A stretch of 64,000 bases of DNA from Candidatus Dadabacteria bacterium (lineage in GTDB: Bacteria; Desulfobacterota_D; UBA1144; Nemesobacterales; JADFKM01). The position numbers were made by a program, and so were the translations under genes. The first letter of the stretch is position 1. Every line of letters begins with the position of its first letter. The stretch covers positions 1-64,000 of the forward strand of contig JADFKM010000002.1 of assembly GCA_022564935.1 (NCBI GenBank), read 5' to 3'. The notes under the pieces are model-generated. The model searched no databases, was not told where the DNA came from, and saw nothing but the letters and a program-made list of their open reading frames with translations. Shown piece by piece: positions 47,997 to 57,442 of this stretch.

Positions 47997-49085
47997 CTAA
48001 ACAACATCGCTCCATTCTTTTTCGAGTATTTCCACCAATTCCTTCACCGATTGGGACTTGGATTTATCCAGCACCAGAATGGCGTCCCCGGTGTCCACCA
48101 CTATCACGTTACGAAGACCGACAATGCCGACCGGCTTATCGCCTCCTATGACCAAACAACCTGAGGAATCAACCGAAATTCCGTCACCGAGCATCACGTT
48201 TTCACTTGCATCCCTGCGTAGATACACGTCCAGCGCCTCCCAACTGCCCAAGTCGCTCCAGGGATAGTCCACGGGAATTACCACCGTATCCGTGGATTTC
48301 TCAAGCAGAAGCTTGTCTATAGACCCGTCTTCGACCGTGGAATAAAAATTCTCAATTGCGCCCTCTGCCCCATCTCCGCCTATTCCCTCCTCAAGCTCAG
48401 TTAGAGAGGTCCTCCACTCGGCGAGGGTCATTTTGATCTCCTCAAGCACCCTCTTTGCTTTCCACATGAACATACCGCTGTTCCAATAGTACCCGCCCTC
48501 CTCAAGATAAGACCTTGCCTTTTCGATATCGGGCTTCTCGGTGAACTCAGAGACCATTCTTACCTCATGTGCGTCAATCTTACTGATTAACTCACCCGAC
48601 CTTATGTAACCATAACCGGTCTCAGGACTCTTTGGCTTGAGGCCGAACATAACAAGCGGACTCGCCCCTGAGGGCAGCTTGGTATCCAAAACCTTCTCTC
48701 CGACCATCACCGCTTTATTGAACGCTTCTTCGTCGCCTACCGCATGGTCTGAGGGAAGAACCAGCATCGCCGCCTCAGGGTCAACTGAGCTCAAATGTGC
48801 GGCGCCGAGCGCTATGCAGGCACATGTGTTTTTCCCCACAGGCTCAAGGATTAAGTTTTGTTTAGGCAGCTCGGGGATTTGTATCAAGGTCTGCTCCGCG
48901 TACCTCCGGACGGTGACTATCAAAACATTCCCGATAGGCACAATGGGAAGAACTCTGTCCACCGTGTGCCTCAGCATCGTTCTATCCCCTATAAGGGATA
49001 GGAACTGCTTGGGCTTACTCTTCCTTCCCAGCGGCCAGAATCTCTTCCCCTCCCCGCCAGCCATAATGAGAACGTAGATTCGCAT
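47997..49085 (-). CDS. manC: Mannose-1-phosphate guanylyltransferase
   Basis: Makes GDP-mannose from Man-1-P and GTP for polysaccharide synthesis. At 362 aa it is the single-domain GMP type without the C-terminal isomerase cupin. The nucleotide loop is IMAGGEGKRFWPLGRKSKPKQFL; VLPSDHAV, EFTEKPD, YYWNSGMFMWKA and VDYPWSDLGSWEAL follow family order. It is divergent from metF with 96 nt between starts. Confidence 0.93.
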   Translation of the reverse strand: MRIYVLIMAGGEGKRFWPLGRKSKPKQFLSLIGDRTMLRHTVDRVLPIVPIGNVLIVTVRRYAEQTLIQIPELPKQNLILEPVGKNTCACIALGAAHLSSVDPEAAMLVLPSDHAVGDEEAFNKAVMVGEKVLDTKLPSGASPLVMFGLKPKSPETGYGYIRSGELISKIDAHEVRMVSEFTEKPDIEKARSYLEEGGYYWNSGMFMWKAKRVLEEIKMTLAEWRTSLTELEEGIGGDGAEGAIENFYSTVEDGSIDKLLLEKSTDTVVIPVDYPWSDLGSWEALDVYLRRDASENVMLGDGISVDSSGCLVIGGDKPVGIVGLRNVIVVDTGDAILVLDKSKSQSVKELVEILEKEWSDVV

Positions 49086-49146
49086 AGAACAGCCATTCCG
49101 ATATTCACCGGCTCGGAAAGCACAAAGCTACACCATCACAGTTGAT

Positions 49147-49177
49147 TTGACAAACATAACCCGCACAGAAAAATTAT
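49147..49177 (+). promoter_or_regulatory. Promoter candidate of metF (leaderless)
   Basis: Perfect TTGACA at 49147-49152 and an AATTAT-type -10 at 49172-49177 with a 19-nt spacer. The -10 ends 4 nt before the ATG and no Shine-Dalgarno sequence is present, so a leaderless transcript is implied. The -10 match is only 4 of 6. Confidence 0.4.
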
Positions 49178-49181
49178 ACCA

Positions 49182-50066
49182 ATGAAATCTTTTGAAGATC
49201 TCTTGGCCTCTAAACCTACTATTATAACGGTTGAGGTCACACCTCCCAAGGGAGCCGATTCCCAGGAAATCATCGGACGGGCAAAAAAACTCAAAGGGCT
49301 TGCCGACGCCATCAACATTACTTCATGCCCAATGGCTAAGCTGAACATGAGCTCGGTGGTCTTCGGCCATCTGCTAAAAACAACCCTCGACATAGACGTT
49401 CTCGTGAACGTAACGACCAGAGACCGGAACATTCTGGGCATTCAAAGCGAGCTGCTGGGAGCCCATGCCCTGGGGATCAAAAACCTGGTATCCCTCAAGG
49501 GAGACAGAATGAGCATCGGGGATTTCCCTGACAGCGCAGAAGTGTTCGAGGTCAACTCTATCGAGCTGCTGGGTATAATAAAAAACCTCAACACGGGTCT
49601 TGACGCCCTTGGAAGAGGGATTAAAGGCGGAACCGACTTCTTCTCCGGAGCCGTGCTAAACCCCAACAACCTAGCCTCAAAAGACAACCTTCTTAGAAGA
49701 ATAAAGAAAAGGCAGCAGCTCGACGTGAAGTTCTTTTTGACCCAGCCGCTCTATTCCATAGACAAGATACTCGCCTTCGGAGACTTAGTGGGAAATACGG
49801 ACATTCCCATTATTTTAGGCATCCTACCGCTCAAAAGCCGCAAAATGGCCGAAACCATATCCAAGGGACTGCCGGGGGTCGAGATTCCCACGCGCATTCT
49901 CGATAGAATTAGCGAGCTTCCCGATGAAGACATAAGGAGCTATGCGCTTGAGAACAGCCTGACAAAAATGGAAAAGGTCAAAGACAGCTTCGCCGGCTTT
50001 CACATCATGACGGCCGGAGACCTGACCTACGCAAAAAACCTTATAGAGCTTTTCAACAAGAGTTGA
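49182..50066 (+). CDS. metF: Methylenetetrahydrofolate reductase-family protein (MetF-like)
   Basis: Flavin-dependent TIM-barrel enzyme of 294 aa of one-carbon metabolism. ITVEVTPPKGAD holds the catalytic Glu position of MetF; INITSCPMAKLNMSS, VLVNVTTRDRNILGIQSELLGAHALGIKN and SLKGDRM form the folate/FAD core; TQPLYSIDKI is also typical. It resembles the short bacterial or acetogen-type MTHFR domain. The stop overlaps the methyltransferase start by 4 nt. Another folate-dependent reductase role is possible. Confidence 0.82.
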   Translation: MKSFEDLLASKPTIITVEVTPPKGADSQEIIGRAKKLKGLADAINITSCPMAKLNMSSVVFGHLLKTTLDIDVLVNVTTRDRNILGIQSELLGAHALGIKNLVSLKGDRMSIGDFPDSAEVFEVNSIELLGIIKNLNTGLDALGRGIKGGTDFFSGAVLNPNNLASKDNLLRRIKKRQQLDVKFFLTQPLYSIDKILAFGDLVGNTDIPIILGILPLKSRKMAETISKGLPGVEIPTRILDRISELPDEDIRSYALENSLTKMEKVKDSFAGFHIMTAGDLTYAKNLIELFNKS

Positions 50067-50755
50067 AGTACATGCCCGAGACAGAGCCGCTTTTCACTAA
50101 ATTAGCCGGAAACTACGACCGTCTAAACAGCATATGCAGCTTAGGGATAGATGCATCGTGGAGAAAGAGGCTTGCCGCCGAGATTGGGCAGTGTCAACGC
50201 GTCCTCGACGTCGCCACAGGGACGGCGGAAGTGTGCATTGAAGTGGCCAGGAAGTGGCCCGATGCGAAGATAACGGGTATCGATCCGAGTTCCCATATGA
50301 TCCGTATTGCGGAGGAAAAGACGCGAAAATTAGGCCTTGAGGGGAGAATCGATCTGGTTGAAGGCTCCGCAGAGAACCTGCCGTTCGAGGACGGCTTATT
50401 CGACGCCGTGACCATAGCGTTCGGCATCAGGAACACCGTCGATCCGCTGCTTTCATTGAGAGAGATGGCCAGGGTGCTGAGGCCCTCAGGAAGTATCGGG
50501 GTGCTCGAATTCGCGGTGCCCTCTAACTCGTTGTTCTCACCCATTTATATGTTCTACATGAGAAACGTCATACCGCTGCTCGGCTCAATATTTGGCTGCA
50601 GGCCGGAGTACCGATACCTTGCCGAATCTATTCCAAGTTTTCCACAGCGCACAGAGTTTGCCGAGCTCATGAGGGACGCCGGCTTCGAGCCGCCACGATG
50701 GTTTGAACTCACCCTGGGAATAGTAGTTCTCTATTCGGGGGTCAAGGCATCTTAG
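50063..50755 (+). CDS. UbiE/MenG-family quinone C-methyltransferase
   Basis: SAM-dependent methyltransferase of 230 aa. The start PLFTKLAGNYDRLNSICSLGIDASWRK is the UbiE/MenG signature; SAM motif I is VLDVATGTAEVCIEVA, followed by ITGIDPSSHMIRIAEEK and DAVTIAFGIRNTVDP. It probably methylates demethylmenaquinone or the ubiquinone precursor. It overlaps metF by 4 nt and its stop overlaps the stop of the convergent oxidoreductase by 4 nt. The quinone type cannot be decided from this gene alone. Confidence 0.88.
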   Translation: MKYMPETEPLFTKLAGNYDRLNSICSLGIDASWRKRLAAEIGQCQRVLDVATGTAEVCIEVARKWPDAKITGIDPSSHMIRIAEEKTRKLGLEGRIDLVEGSAENLPFEDGLFDAVTIAFGIRNTVDPLLSLREMARVLRPSGSIGVLEFAVPSNSLFSPIYMFYMRNVIPLLGSIFGCRPEYRYLAESIPSFPQRTEFAELMRDAGFEPPRWFELTLGIVVLYSGVKAS

Positions 50756-51765
50756 CGGCCGAATATCTCCAGTATGGCCTTCTGGTATTCCCCCACCTCG
50801 TCGAAGTCCAGGTAGTAATGGGGAGCGCTCAATATGGGCAGGTCTACGTACCGCCTGTATTCCTGAACCCTCCTCCTGCATTCTTCAACGTCCCCTACAA
50901 CGGCAAAGGCTCTGACCATTTCATCGCTTACGTTCTTTATCATGGAATCTAGGTCTTCTTTAAAGAAGGCCTCACGGATTAAAGCGGCCTCCCGCTCGAA
51001 GCCGTGCAGCTTAAAAGGGGGTGCATAAGTCTTGACCGTCGCATAAAAAGCAATGGTTCTTCGAGCGGCATCCTCCGCCCTCTTCCTGTCCTTAGAGGGA
51101 GCGCATGTGATTATGGACGAGAGAGTAAAGTCCCCTCTATCCCTGCCCGATACCTCAAGTCCCGATTTGATGCTTGGGCACACCACCTCCTTCAAATACT
51201 TTAGAGCGCACACAACATGCCCGATGTAGCCGTCGGCCACGGCACCCGCAGCCTTTGTCATGTTCTTCCCCACACCCGCTAGGAATATAGGTATGTCCGT
51301 CCTGGCTGGTTCGAATGCCCTGTGATAACCCTTGAGGTCTATGTCGTAGTACTCCCCCTTATAGGTAACGGCCTCTCCCCGATGGACACCCTCGAACATC
51401 AACCTCAATAACTCTATATACTCGCTTATCCTTTTGACGGGCTTACCGTGTGAGATACCGTGCCACAGCTCGTTCGTACGCTTCGCCCCGCTCCCTAGAC
51501 CGAGTACGAGCCTGCCTCCCGAGATCTCGTCGATGTCAAAAGCGGTAAGGGCCATTAGGAGGGGGGTTCTGGTAAAAGCAAGCGCTACTGCCGTGCCGAG
51601 CTTGACAGTGCTCGTGTGAAGGGCTGCGGCCGCAAGCTGCCCGAAGGAAGTCCTGTAAAGCTCGGTAGCCCAGACGGAGTCAAAGCCCGCTGCTTCGGCG
51701 TCACCTGCAAGCCGTGCTATTCCTGAGATGGTGTTTGAATCCAGTATCAGGCCGGTTTTCTCCAT
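50752..51765 (-). CDS. LLM-class (luciferase-like) flavin-dependent oxidoreductase
   Basis: TIM-barrel protein of 337 aa of the bacterial luciferase / F420-dependent reductase superfamily. AEAAGFDSVWATELYR, KLGTAVALAFTRTPLLMA, ISGGRLVLGLGSGAKRTNE and IPIFLAGVGKNMTKAAGAVADGY are the usual segments. Whether it uses FMN or F420 cannot be told. It converges on the methyltransferase with a 4-nt stop-stop overlap and is followed upstream by the long repeat-bearing intergenic region. Confidence 0.87.
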   Translation of the reverse strand: MEKTGLILDSNTISGIARLAGDAEAAGFDSVWATELYRTSFGQLAAAALHTSTVKLGTAVALAFTRTPLLMALTAFDIDEISGGRLVLGLGSGAKRTNELWHGISHGKPVKRISEYIELLRLMFEGVHRGEAVTYKGEYYDIDLKGYHRAFEPARTDIPIFLAGVGKNMTKAAGAVADGYIGHVVCALKYLKEVVCPSIKSGLEVSGRDRGDFTLSSIITCAPSKDRKRAEDAARRTIAFYATVKTYAPPFKLHGFEREAALIREAFFKEDLDSMIKNVSDEMVRAFAVVGDVEECRRRVQEYRRYVDLPILSAPHYYLDFDEVGEYQKAILEIFGR

Positions 51766-51897
51766 AATAACCCGCTCGATAAAACGGCATCAACAATCTT
51801 ACAGACTAAAATATAATGGGAAAAACGCGTTTAATACAAAATCAACGGCACGCAATGCTGACAAACAATCTGAAAATTACTGCCGGATAGATCTTGC

Positions 51898-51951
51898 GGA
51901 GCCATATCTGCAATTAAAACAGGTGGAGCCATATCTACAATTAAAACAGGT
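51898..51951. repeat. Tandem repeat, two 27-bp units, resembling an IS21-type terminus
   Basis: Two adjoining 27-bp copies that differ at one base (each GGAGCCATATCT-R-CAATTAAAACAGGT, shown here in pieces). IS21-family ends carry such multiple short transposase-binding repeats with a CAATTAAAA core; the resemblance is from memory and no istA/istB is present. Confidence 0.75.
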
Positions 51952-52168
51952 ATGGTAGCCGTAAAAGCTTAAACCTTGCCAGTTCCTGTTTAATGACCAT
52001 GATATCTCTCTCGACAGCGGTTTTTAAAATTAACAAGACCGATATAGCGGCCTTACTTCTCTGGCTCTAGCCCGGATTCGCAAGTAGGTCTAAATTCTCA
52101 TAAAAACAACTATCCGCTTCGTTGTAAGACACTGTTCAAACCTCCGGTTTTTTAAGTATAGGGTAGCA

Positions 52169-52183
52169 CTTCGCTAAGCGAAG
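52169..52183. repeat. Perfect inverted repeat CTTCGCTAAGCGAAG
   Basis: Arms of 7 bp around a single central base. It is too short and lacks a T-tract, so it is not a convincing terminator. It may belong to the degraded element. Confidence 0.4.
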
Positions 52184-52419
52184 GCAAAGCATCCAATGGC
52201 ACTACAGGGACAAAACCCCTCGCGTTCTCTGGTTTGTATATGCCCCCGTAGCTTTAGTCGATCTATCTCCCGAGTTGCTCATGGGCATCTATGAAAGTCG
52301 GGGTTTGCGACTTTATTTTAGGATTAATTTCAGGGCAGGCGCAAGACTATACCTTAAAATTTACTCTGCTAATTTTTTTCAGCTTACAATGAACTTAACA
52401 ATGTGTGACAGAATCCTCA

Positions 52420-52983
52420 TCAAGTGCTTTCCTGAATCACCTCACTCAGAAGCCGGGTCAGCGCCTCCTCCTTATACCTGATGCTCTTAAGGATCTTTTT
52501 CGCCCTTGCTGATAGGCGCCGATAGCCCCAGAGTGCCCGCCGCTTGGTCTCCTGCCAACCCTCACGCCGGGAATAGAACGTTAGGTTGACGTCGAAATAG
52601 GAGATGCCGTCCGCATCCTTGAGCAAATCGGAGCGGGGGTCGCCGCCCTTCTCATGGTAGGTTACCAGACGGCAAGCCTCTTCCACGACGCTCCGCTCCA
52701 CGCCGCACGCAACCAGAATCGGGCGCAGTATTTCAGCCCCATTGCGGGCATGGGCGGCCTTGAAAGCGTCGTAATCGTAAAAGTCCGCACGTTTTACCTT
52801 GGTCTCCTCGATTGCCCGGTCAATGTCATGAGCCAGCGCCGCAATCTGCAATGCATAGTCGGCATTCGGGTCTAGGTGTAACAGCCATGCCAGCGTGTTA
52901 TCAGCATGACGCGGGTCCTCAGGCACCCGGGAGCCAGCGATTATCAAACGAATTTTCTGTTTTGCACAATCGATGCTATCCAT
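52420..52983 (-). CDS. HD-domain (predicted metal-dependent phosphohydrolase) protein
   Basis: Protein of 187 aa. ATG at 52983 (MDSIDCAKQKIRL) overlaps the upstream fusion gene by 8 nt; the longer frame would add residues read in another frame of that gene. HD-fold residues appear as PRHADNTLAWLL, IAALAHDIDRAI, AHARNGAEIL, LVTYHEKGGD and LKDADGISYF, giving the His, HD, His and Asp set. DUF4202-like similarity is possible but not certain. Tight coupling suggests it acts on the fusion enzyme's substrate or product. Local G+C is higher than in flanking operons, consistent with transfer. Confidence 0.72.
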   Translation of the reverse strand: MDSIDCAKQKIRLIIAGSRVPEDPRHADNTLAWLLHLDPNADYALQIAALAHDIDRAIEETKVKRADFYDYDAFKAAHARNGAEILRPILVACGVERSVVEEACRLVTYHEKGGDPRSDLLKDADGISYFDVNLTFYSRREGWQETKRRALWGYRRLSARAKKILKSIRYKEEALTRLLSEVIQEST

Positions 52984-54304
52984 CGCGGGTAATAATGACC
53001 CTACGCAGGGTCTCGAGATTCGTGACCACGGCAATCAGGGCCAGCACGGGCAGTACCAGATTTGTCACCGCGCCTAGAAAGATAAGAAACACACGCACAT
53101 CCCGGCCCAGGCGCAACTCGGCCCTGCCTCCGGCTGCGATGCGCGAGCGCATCAGGCTGTCGTACTTGTCCGCCGTGTAACTCAGCATGAACGAGCCGAT
53201 GATGGCCATAAAACCGGTGAGCAAGATCCAGCCGTTCGCTTCGGTAGCCAGGATGTGCCAAGTCAAGCCAAGCAGAAGAAAGGCGTCAGCGTAGCGGTCC
53301 AGCACCGCGTCGAACCAGCCGCCATAGTCGCTGCACTGATACTTGAGCCTGGCCACTTCGCCATCGGAACCGTCAATGATGGATGCGAACTGCGCTAGTA
53401 CACCACCCAGGAGCAGGGCGAGATACCCGCCCATTGCAAACAGTCCTGCAGCAAGTAGGGAGCACAGAAAAGAGAACAGGGAAATTTGATTGGGGGTGAT
53501 ATTATATTTGGCCAAATGGCGGGAAAACCTCAAGGAGATGGGGCGGTTTAAATAACGCGATACAGGCCCGTCATTAAACTTGTTACGGAGATTATCTAGG
53601 AGTGCCTTTTCCGCCTTCCTGAAGGTCACAGAATCATCTACATCTATCCAGAAACCGCTCGTATAGATCGCTTTAGCTTGTCCCTCGGCGGCCAAATTCC
53701 GTACCGCCCTGGACAAGGTGGTGCAGCCGTTTTTTTCTTTACATCGCTCCAGTGCATTAAAAATGGCAGAGGAGCAGAGGAAAACACCGGTATCTAAGGC
53801 GTTGAAGTCAGTCAGTCCCTTGCCGATATCACTGATCTTCCCATCTTCCACCTTTACGCGGGTAACTTCCTCTATAACGATGAAGGGGTTCCTGGTGTCT
53901 GCGTCGACCCCGAGTGCGATCTCCCCATCGGCCAAGGTAAACGCTAACAACTCACGGGCAAGGGACGGATCAAAGAGGTGATCCGCCATGAGCAGCAAAA
54001 ACGGCTCACTCAGATGCTCCCGCGCCGTAAACACCGAAAGACCGTTTCCTTTTTCCCAATCGTCATTAACCAGCGTCGTAATACGAATCGAAAGACGAAC
54101 CGACAGCCGGTTCAAGAAATCACGAACACGGTCCCCATTGTAGCCGGTAACCACATAAAACTCATGCACCCCTGCCTCCATGGCTGAGCGGATGACCCGT
54201 TCAATCAAGGGGACGCCCAGGATAGGAATGAGGGGTTTGCTGTCATACCTGTGCTGCAGCCGACTACCCCTACCCGCCGCGATAATCAGGCACTTGATAT
54301 CCAT
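52976..54304 (-). CDS. Fused nucleotidyltransferase / CDP-alcohol phosphotransferase (IPCT-DIPPS-like)
   Basis: Bifunctional protein of 442 aa. Residues 1-235 are a sugar-phosphate nucleotidyltransferase: CLIIAAGRGSRL, SKPLIPILGVPLIERVI, NDDWEKGNGLSVF, LLLMADHLFD and FWIDVDD. Residues 245-442 are a CDP-alcohol phosphotransferase with five or six helices and the full metal motif D311-x2-D314-G-x2-A-R-x8-G-x3-D332-x3-D336. The same fusion order occurs in inositol-1-phosphate cytidylyltransferase/di-myo-inositol-phosphate-phosphate synthase. The product here could be a soluble inositol phosphodiester or a lipid. It overlaps the HD gene by 8 nt. Confidence 0.85.
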   Translation of the reverse strand: MDIKCLIIAAGRGSRLQHRYDSKPLIPILGVPLIERVIRSAMEAGVHEFYVVTGYNGDRVRDFLNRLSVRLSIRITTLVNDDWEKGNGLSVFTAREHLSEPFLLLMADHLFDPSLARELLAFTLADGEIALGVDADTRNPFIVIEEVTRVKVEDGKISDIGKGLTDFNALDTGVFLCSSAIFNALERCKEKNGCTTLSRAVRNLAAEGQAKAIYTSGFWIDVDDSVTFRKAEKALLDNLRNKFNDGPVSRYLNRPISLRFSRHLAKYNITPNQISLFSFLCSLLAAGLFAMGGYLALLLGGVLAQFASIIDGSDGEVARLKYQCSDYGGWFDAVLDRYADAFLLLGLTWHILATEANGWILLTGFMAIIGSFMLSYTADKYDSLMRSRIAAGGRAELRLGRDVRVFLIFLGAVTNLVLPVLALIAVVTNLETLRRVIITRDG

Positions 54305-54387
54305 CTCCTCAGTTGTTGATAAGGAATTTTGATTTGCGATATTATTTTTGAACGAGCTTTTGTTACGGTTACGAGCCGGAGGAATTA

Positions 54388-55194
54388 TCAGGACTTTTCT
54401 TCCTCATTCTCAGAGCCTTCGCCGTCCTCGGACCCCTCACCCTCTTCGGTGGTTTCTTCTCCGGCATCGGCTGTAGGTGCTTGCTCTCCGACATCTTTAG
54501 CATCGGCTGGCTCGGGCTCTTCTGGAGATTCCTTGAGGGATTCCTCTTGAGGTTGCTCCGCAGCGGGAGCTTCAGCCTCGGCCGGGTCTTCTCCAGCTTC
54601 TGCATCGGGCGCGCCTTCAGCATCGATAAGCCCGAGCTCTTCGGCGGATTCTACCTTGGAGCTTTTGGCACGTTTCGGTTTTTTCTCTGAAGGCTGCTCT
54701 TCGGCCTCAGAGGCTCCCTCTTCTATCGGTGACTCCTGCGCCGAAGGCTCCGTCTCTAGAGCGGCTTCGGTTTTTTGTTCTGCCTTAGCTCCGGCTTTAG
54801 CTTTCGACCTCTTCTTCTTCTCAGGCTCGGGCTCGTACTCTTCTTCAACAAGCTTGATCAACGATATGGGGGCGTTATCACCTCTCCTGAACCCCAGTTT
54901 TACGATCCTAGTATAACCGCCCGGCCGTAATTTAAAGTGCGGAGCAATCTCTTCGAACAGCTTCTTGAGCACTTCTTTGTCCTGAATATCGGCTGCGGCC
55001 CTCCTCCTGGCATGCAGAGTTCCCTGCTTGGCAAGGGTTATAAGCTTCTCGGCGAACCTGCGCAGCTCTTTTACCTTAATGTCGGTAGAGTGTATCTTCC
55101 CAAGACGGAAAAAATCGGTGGCCATGTTCCGCAGCATAGCCCTTCGGTGTTCTGTAGTTCTGCTGAGTTTTCGTCCCGCTCTTCTGTGTCGCAT
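54388..55194 (-). CDS. rplQ: 50S ribosomal protein L17 with long acidic C-terminal tail
   Basis: Residues 1-120 are a normal L17 ([45 protein letters not shown] split around LGKI, and [25 protein letters not shown]). Residues 121-268 are a low-complexity tail dominated by Glu, Ala, Pro, Lys, Ser and Asp, with no Cys and no aromatic residues. The frame is open and uninterrupted, so the tail looks translated. It is last in the alpha operon, 29 nt after rpoA. Family length is about 115-200 aa, so this is unusually long. Confidence 0.94.
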   Translation of the reverse strand: MRHRRAGRKLSRTTEHRRAMLRNMATDFFRLGKIHSTDIKVKELRRFAEKLITLAKQGTLHARRRAAADIQDKEVLKKLFEEIAPHFKLRPGGYTRIVKLGFRRGDNAPISLIKLVEEEYEPEPEKKKRSKAKAGAKAEQKTEAALETEPSAQESPIEEGASEAEEQPSEKKPKRAKSSKVESAEELGLIDAEGAPDAEAGEDPAEAEAPAAEQPQEESLKESPEEPEPADAKDVGEQAPTADAGEETTEEGEGSEDGEGSENEEEKS

Positions 55195-55223
55195 GTGATT
55201 TCCTCCGAACTCCTGCGCAGGTC

Positions 55224-56258
55224 TTATACAGTAGCTGTGCTCTCGCTCGCTCTCCTGGACTTTTCAGCTTCAAATACATCTTTATTAATAGTCATACCGA
55301 GAGAAAACCCCATCTCGGTCAGCCTTTCCTTAATCTCAAGCAGCGAACGCTTCCCGAAATTTTCCAGGTTGAGAAGCTGTTCCTCCGTTTTCTGAATCAA
55401 TTCGCCTGCATACTCAATTTGAGCCTTTCTCAAACAGTTCAGTGACCTTGCCGAGAGGTCAAGGTCGTCTATTACCAGGAACAGCACCTCCTCAGTACCT
55501 TTAACATCCAAGGTATCGTCGGCTTGGGGTATTTCATCCATTTCCTTTTCATCGAAGTTGATATAAACTGATAGCTGCTCTCTGAGTATCTTTGCCGCAT
55601 AGGCTAAAGCGTCCTCAGAAACTATTGTGCCGTTAGTCCAGACCTCCAGAGTCAGCCTCTCGTAATCCGTTCTCCTGCCCACCCTCGCGTTTGTAACCAC
55701 GTAGTTAACCCTGCGCACGGGTGAATACAGGGCGTCTATGGGTATAACGCCTATGGATCTTTGCTCGTGGGCTCTTCTCTCAACCGGTTCGTATCCGCGG
55801 CCCATATCGACCGTCATCTCCATTTCGATCTTCGACCCCTCGGATAGAGTCACTATAATGTGTTCAGGATTGAGGATTTCCACCTGATGAGTTGTGATGA
55901 TGTCCCCAGCGGTGACCTCACACTCGCCCATGGCGCTAATGCGAAGTATCTGTTGCTCATAAGTATGCATCAACATCTGCACGCCTTTGAGATTAAGAAC
56001 AATTTCAGTGACATCCTCTTTAATCCCCGTTATGGTGGAAAACTCATGAAGTACCCCTTCGATCTTTACAGAAGTTATGGCCGGGCCCTGAATAGATGAG
56101 AGGAGCACTCTGCGCAAGACGTTGCCCAGGGTTACGCCGTACCCACGCTCAAGGGGCTCGCATATAAACTTCCCATAATTAGGAGTAGAATTTCTAACAT
56201 CTTTTTCAAGATTTTTGGGTTTAATAAGTTCCTGCCAATTCCTCTGAAATTCCTTCAC
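55224..56258 (-). CDS. rpoA: DNA-directed RNA polymerase subunit alpha
   Basis: Alpha subunit of 344 aa that nucleates polymerase assembly. The N-terminal domain contains [25 protein letters not shown] and [34 protein letters not shown] (given here as one conserved block around residues 175-210). The C-terminal domain (about 265-325; [36 protein letters not shown]) binds UP elements and activators. It is in canonical order between rpsD and rplQ. Confidence 0.97.
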   Translation of the reverse strand: MKEFQRNWQELIKPKNLEKDVRNSTPNYGKFICEPLERGYGVTLGNVLRRVLLSSIQGPAITSVKIEGVLHEFSTITGIKEDVTEIVLNLKGVQMLMHTYEQQILRISAMGECEVTAGDIITTHQVEILNPEHIIVTLSEGSKIEMEMTVDMGRGYEPVERRAHEQRSIGVIPIDALYSPVRRVNYVVTNARVGRRTDYERLTLEVWTNGTIVSEDALAYAAKILREQLSVYINFDEKEMDEIPQADDTLDVKGTEEVLFLVIDDLDLSARSLNCLRKAQIEYAGELIQKTEEQLLNLENFGKRSLLEIKERLTEMGFSLGMTINKDVFEAEKSRRASESTATV

Positions 56259-56320
56259 TTTTCCCTCCCAATTAATATTGTCTATATTTTGAGTAAAAAT
56301 TGTCTTAGAGAATTCAAACG

Positions 56321-56959
56321 CTAAACCTTGGAATAAAATTCCACAATTAATTGCTCTTCAATAGGAATGGTTACATCCGCCCTTGTAGGGAGCCTCGTAA
56401 CTGTCCCTTTATAATATTCTTTATCCAGCTCAAGCCAGTCGGGGAAGCCTCTCCTTTCAAGCAGCTCAAGCGACATGTTCACTCTGTCCATTTTCTTGCT
56501 CTTGGACTCAAGCTCAATGGAATCGCCGGCACTTACAATGTAAGAAGGAATATTCACCCTCTTTCCGTTTACCCTTATATGACCGAACCTGACCATCTGC
56601 CGGGCCTCTTTCCTGGAACTGGCGAACCCAAGCCGGTAGACAACATTATCCAGGCGGCTCTCAAGCCTCACAATTAGAACTTCGCCGGTGACTCCTTTTG
56701 TGCGGGCGGCTTTCTCAAAAAACCTCCGGAACTGCCCTTCGGTTAGGCTGTACATCCTCTTCACTTTCTGCTTTTCCCTCAGCCTGATGCCGAAATCGGT
56801 AACTTTTATGCGGCCGCGGGCATGACCATGCTCCCCCGGGGGCTGGTCGGGGCGCTTCTCCACCGCACACTTATCCGTGTAGCATCTCTCGCCCTTCAAA
56901 AAAAGCTTCATCCCTTCTCTTCTGCAATGCCTGCAAACCGCTCCGATATATCTAGCCAA
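56321..56959 (-). CDS. rpsD: 30S ribosomal protein S4
   Basis: Primary 16S rRNA-binding protein of 212 aa. The N-terminus has a zinc-type cysteine set ([10 protein letters not shown] and [12 protein letters not shown]). The S4 RNA-binding domain contains [22 protein letters not shown] and [16 protein letters not shown]. It is in the alpha operon between rpsK and rpoA, with 85 nt before it and 62 nt after it, gaps that may hold regulatory RNA although no specific fold is recognised. Confidence 0.97.
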   Translation of the reverse strand: MARYIGAVCRHCRREGMKLFLKGERCYTDKCAVEKRPDQPPGEHGHARGRIKVTDFGIRLREKQKVKRMYSLTEGQFRRFFEKAARTKGVTGEVLIVRLESRLDNVVYRLGFASSRKEARQMVRFGHIRVNGKRVNIPSYIVSAGDSIELESKSKKMDRVNMSLELLERRGFPDWLELDKEYYKGTVTRLPTRADVTIPIEEQLIVEFYSKV

Positions 56960-57044
56960 TTATCACTCTTCCTCCATGTGTGTCATAGGGAAACCTATGA
57001 ACTAAATCCTTGAGTCGAAAAAAAATATTATGTCCTAGCATCGA

Positions 57045-57428
57045 TTATACCCTTCTCCTTCCGGGGGGCCTGCAGCCGTTATGAGGAATAGGGGTAACGT
57101 CTTTGATTAAGGTGATTTTAAGCCCTGCCGCCTGCAGAGACCTTATCGCAGGCTCCCTTCCGGGCCCGGGGCCCTTTACATACACCGACACCGTTTTCAT
57201 TCCCTGAGAAACGGCCCTTCTGGCAACGTCTTCGGCGGCCATCTGGGCTGCAAACGGTGTGCCTTTTCTCGTTCCCTTGAACCTCCTGGTACCGCCGCTG
57301 GCCCAGACAATCGAGTTCCCCTGCTTGTCGCTTATTGTTACAATTGTGTTATTGAACGTCGCCTTGATATGCACCAAGCCTTCTTCAACGAACTTCTTGG
57401 TTTTTCTCAACGATTTTTTCTTAGCCAT
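57045..57428 (-). CDS. rpsK: 30S ribosomal protein S11
   Basis: Platform protein of 127 aa next to the mRNA exit. Diagnostic stretches are [40 protein letters not shown] and [20 protein letters not shown], ending [18 protein letters not shown]. It follows rpsM by 14 nt in canonical order. Confidence 0.97.
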   Translation of the reverse strand: MAKKKSLRKTKKFVEEGLVHIKATFNNTIVTISDKQGNSIVWASGGTRRFKGTRKGTPFAAQMAAEDVARRAVSQGMKTVSVYVKGPGPGREPAIRSLQAAGLKITLIKDVTPIPHNGCRPPGRRRV

Positions 57429-57442
57429 TTCCTAATACGCTC

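Larger units (their letters stand above)
51766..52419. other. 654-nt degraded intergenic region, possible IS remnant
   Basis: The longest gap in the window. It holds the 27-bp tandem repeat (51898-51951), a perfect CTTCGCT/AGCGAAG inverted repeat (52169-52183) and a minus-strand frame from 52132 to 51941 interrupted by a stop at 52067-52069. No intact gene is seen. Position next to the islet at 52.4-54.3 kb suggests debris of an insertion. Confidence 0.5.

Noticed and set aside
51941-52132. Pseudogene on the minus strand in the repeat-bearing gap
   Set aside because: About 63 codons with one internal stop, but no recognisable family, so it is mentioned only as part of the gap.
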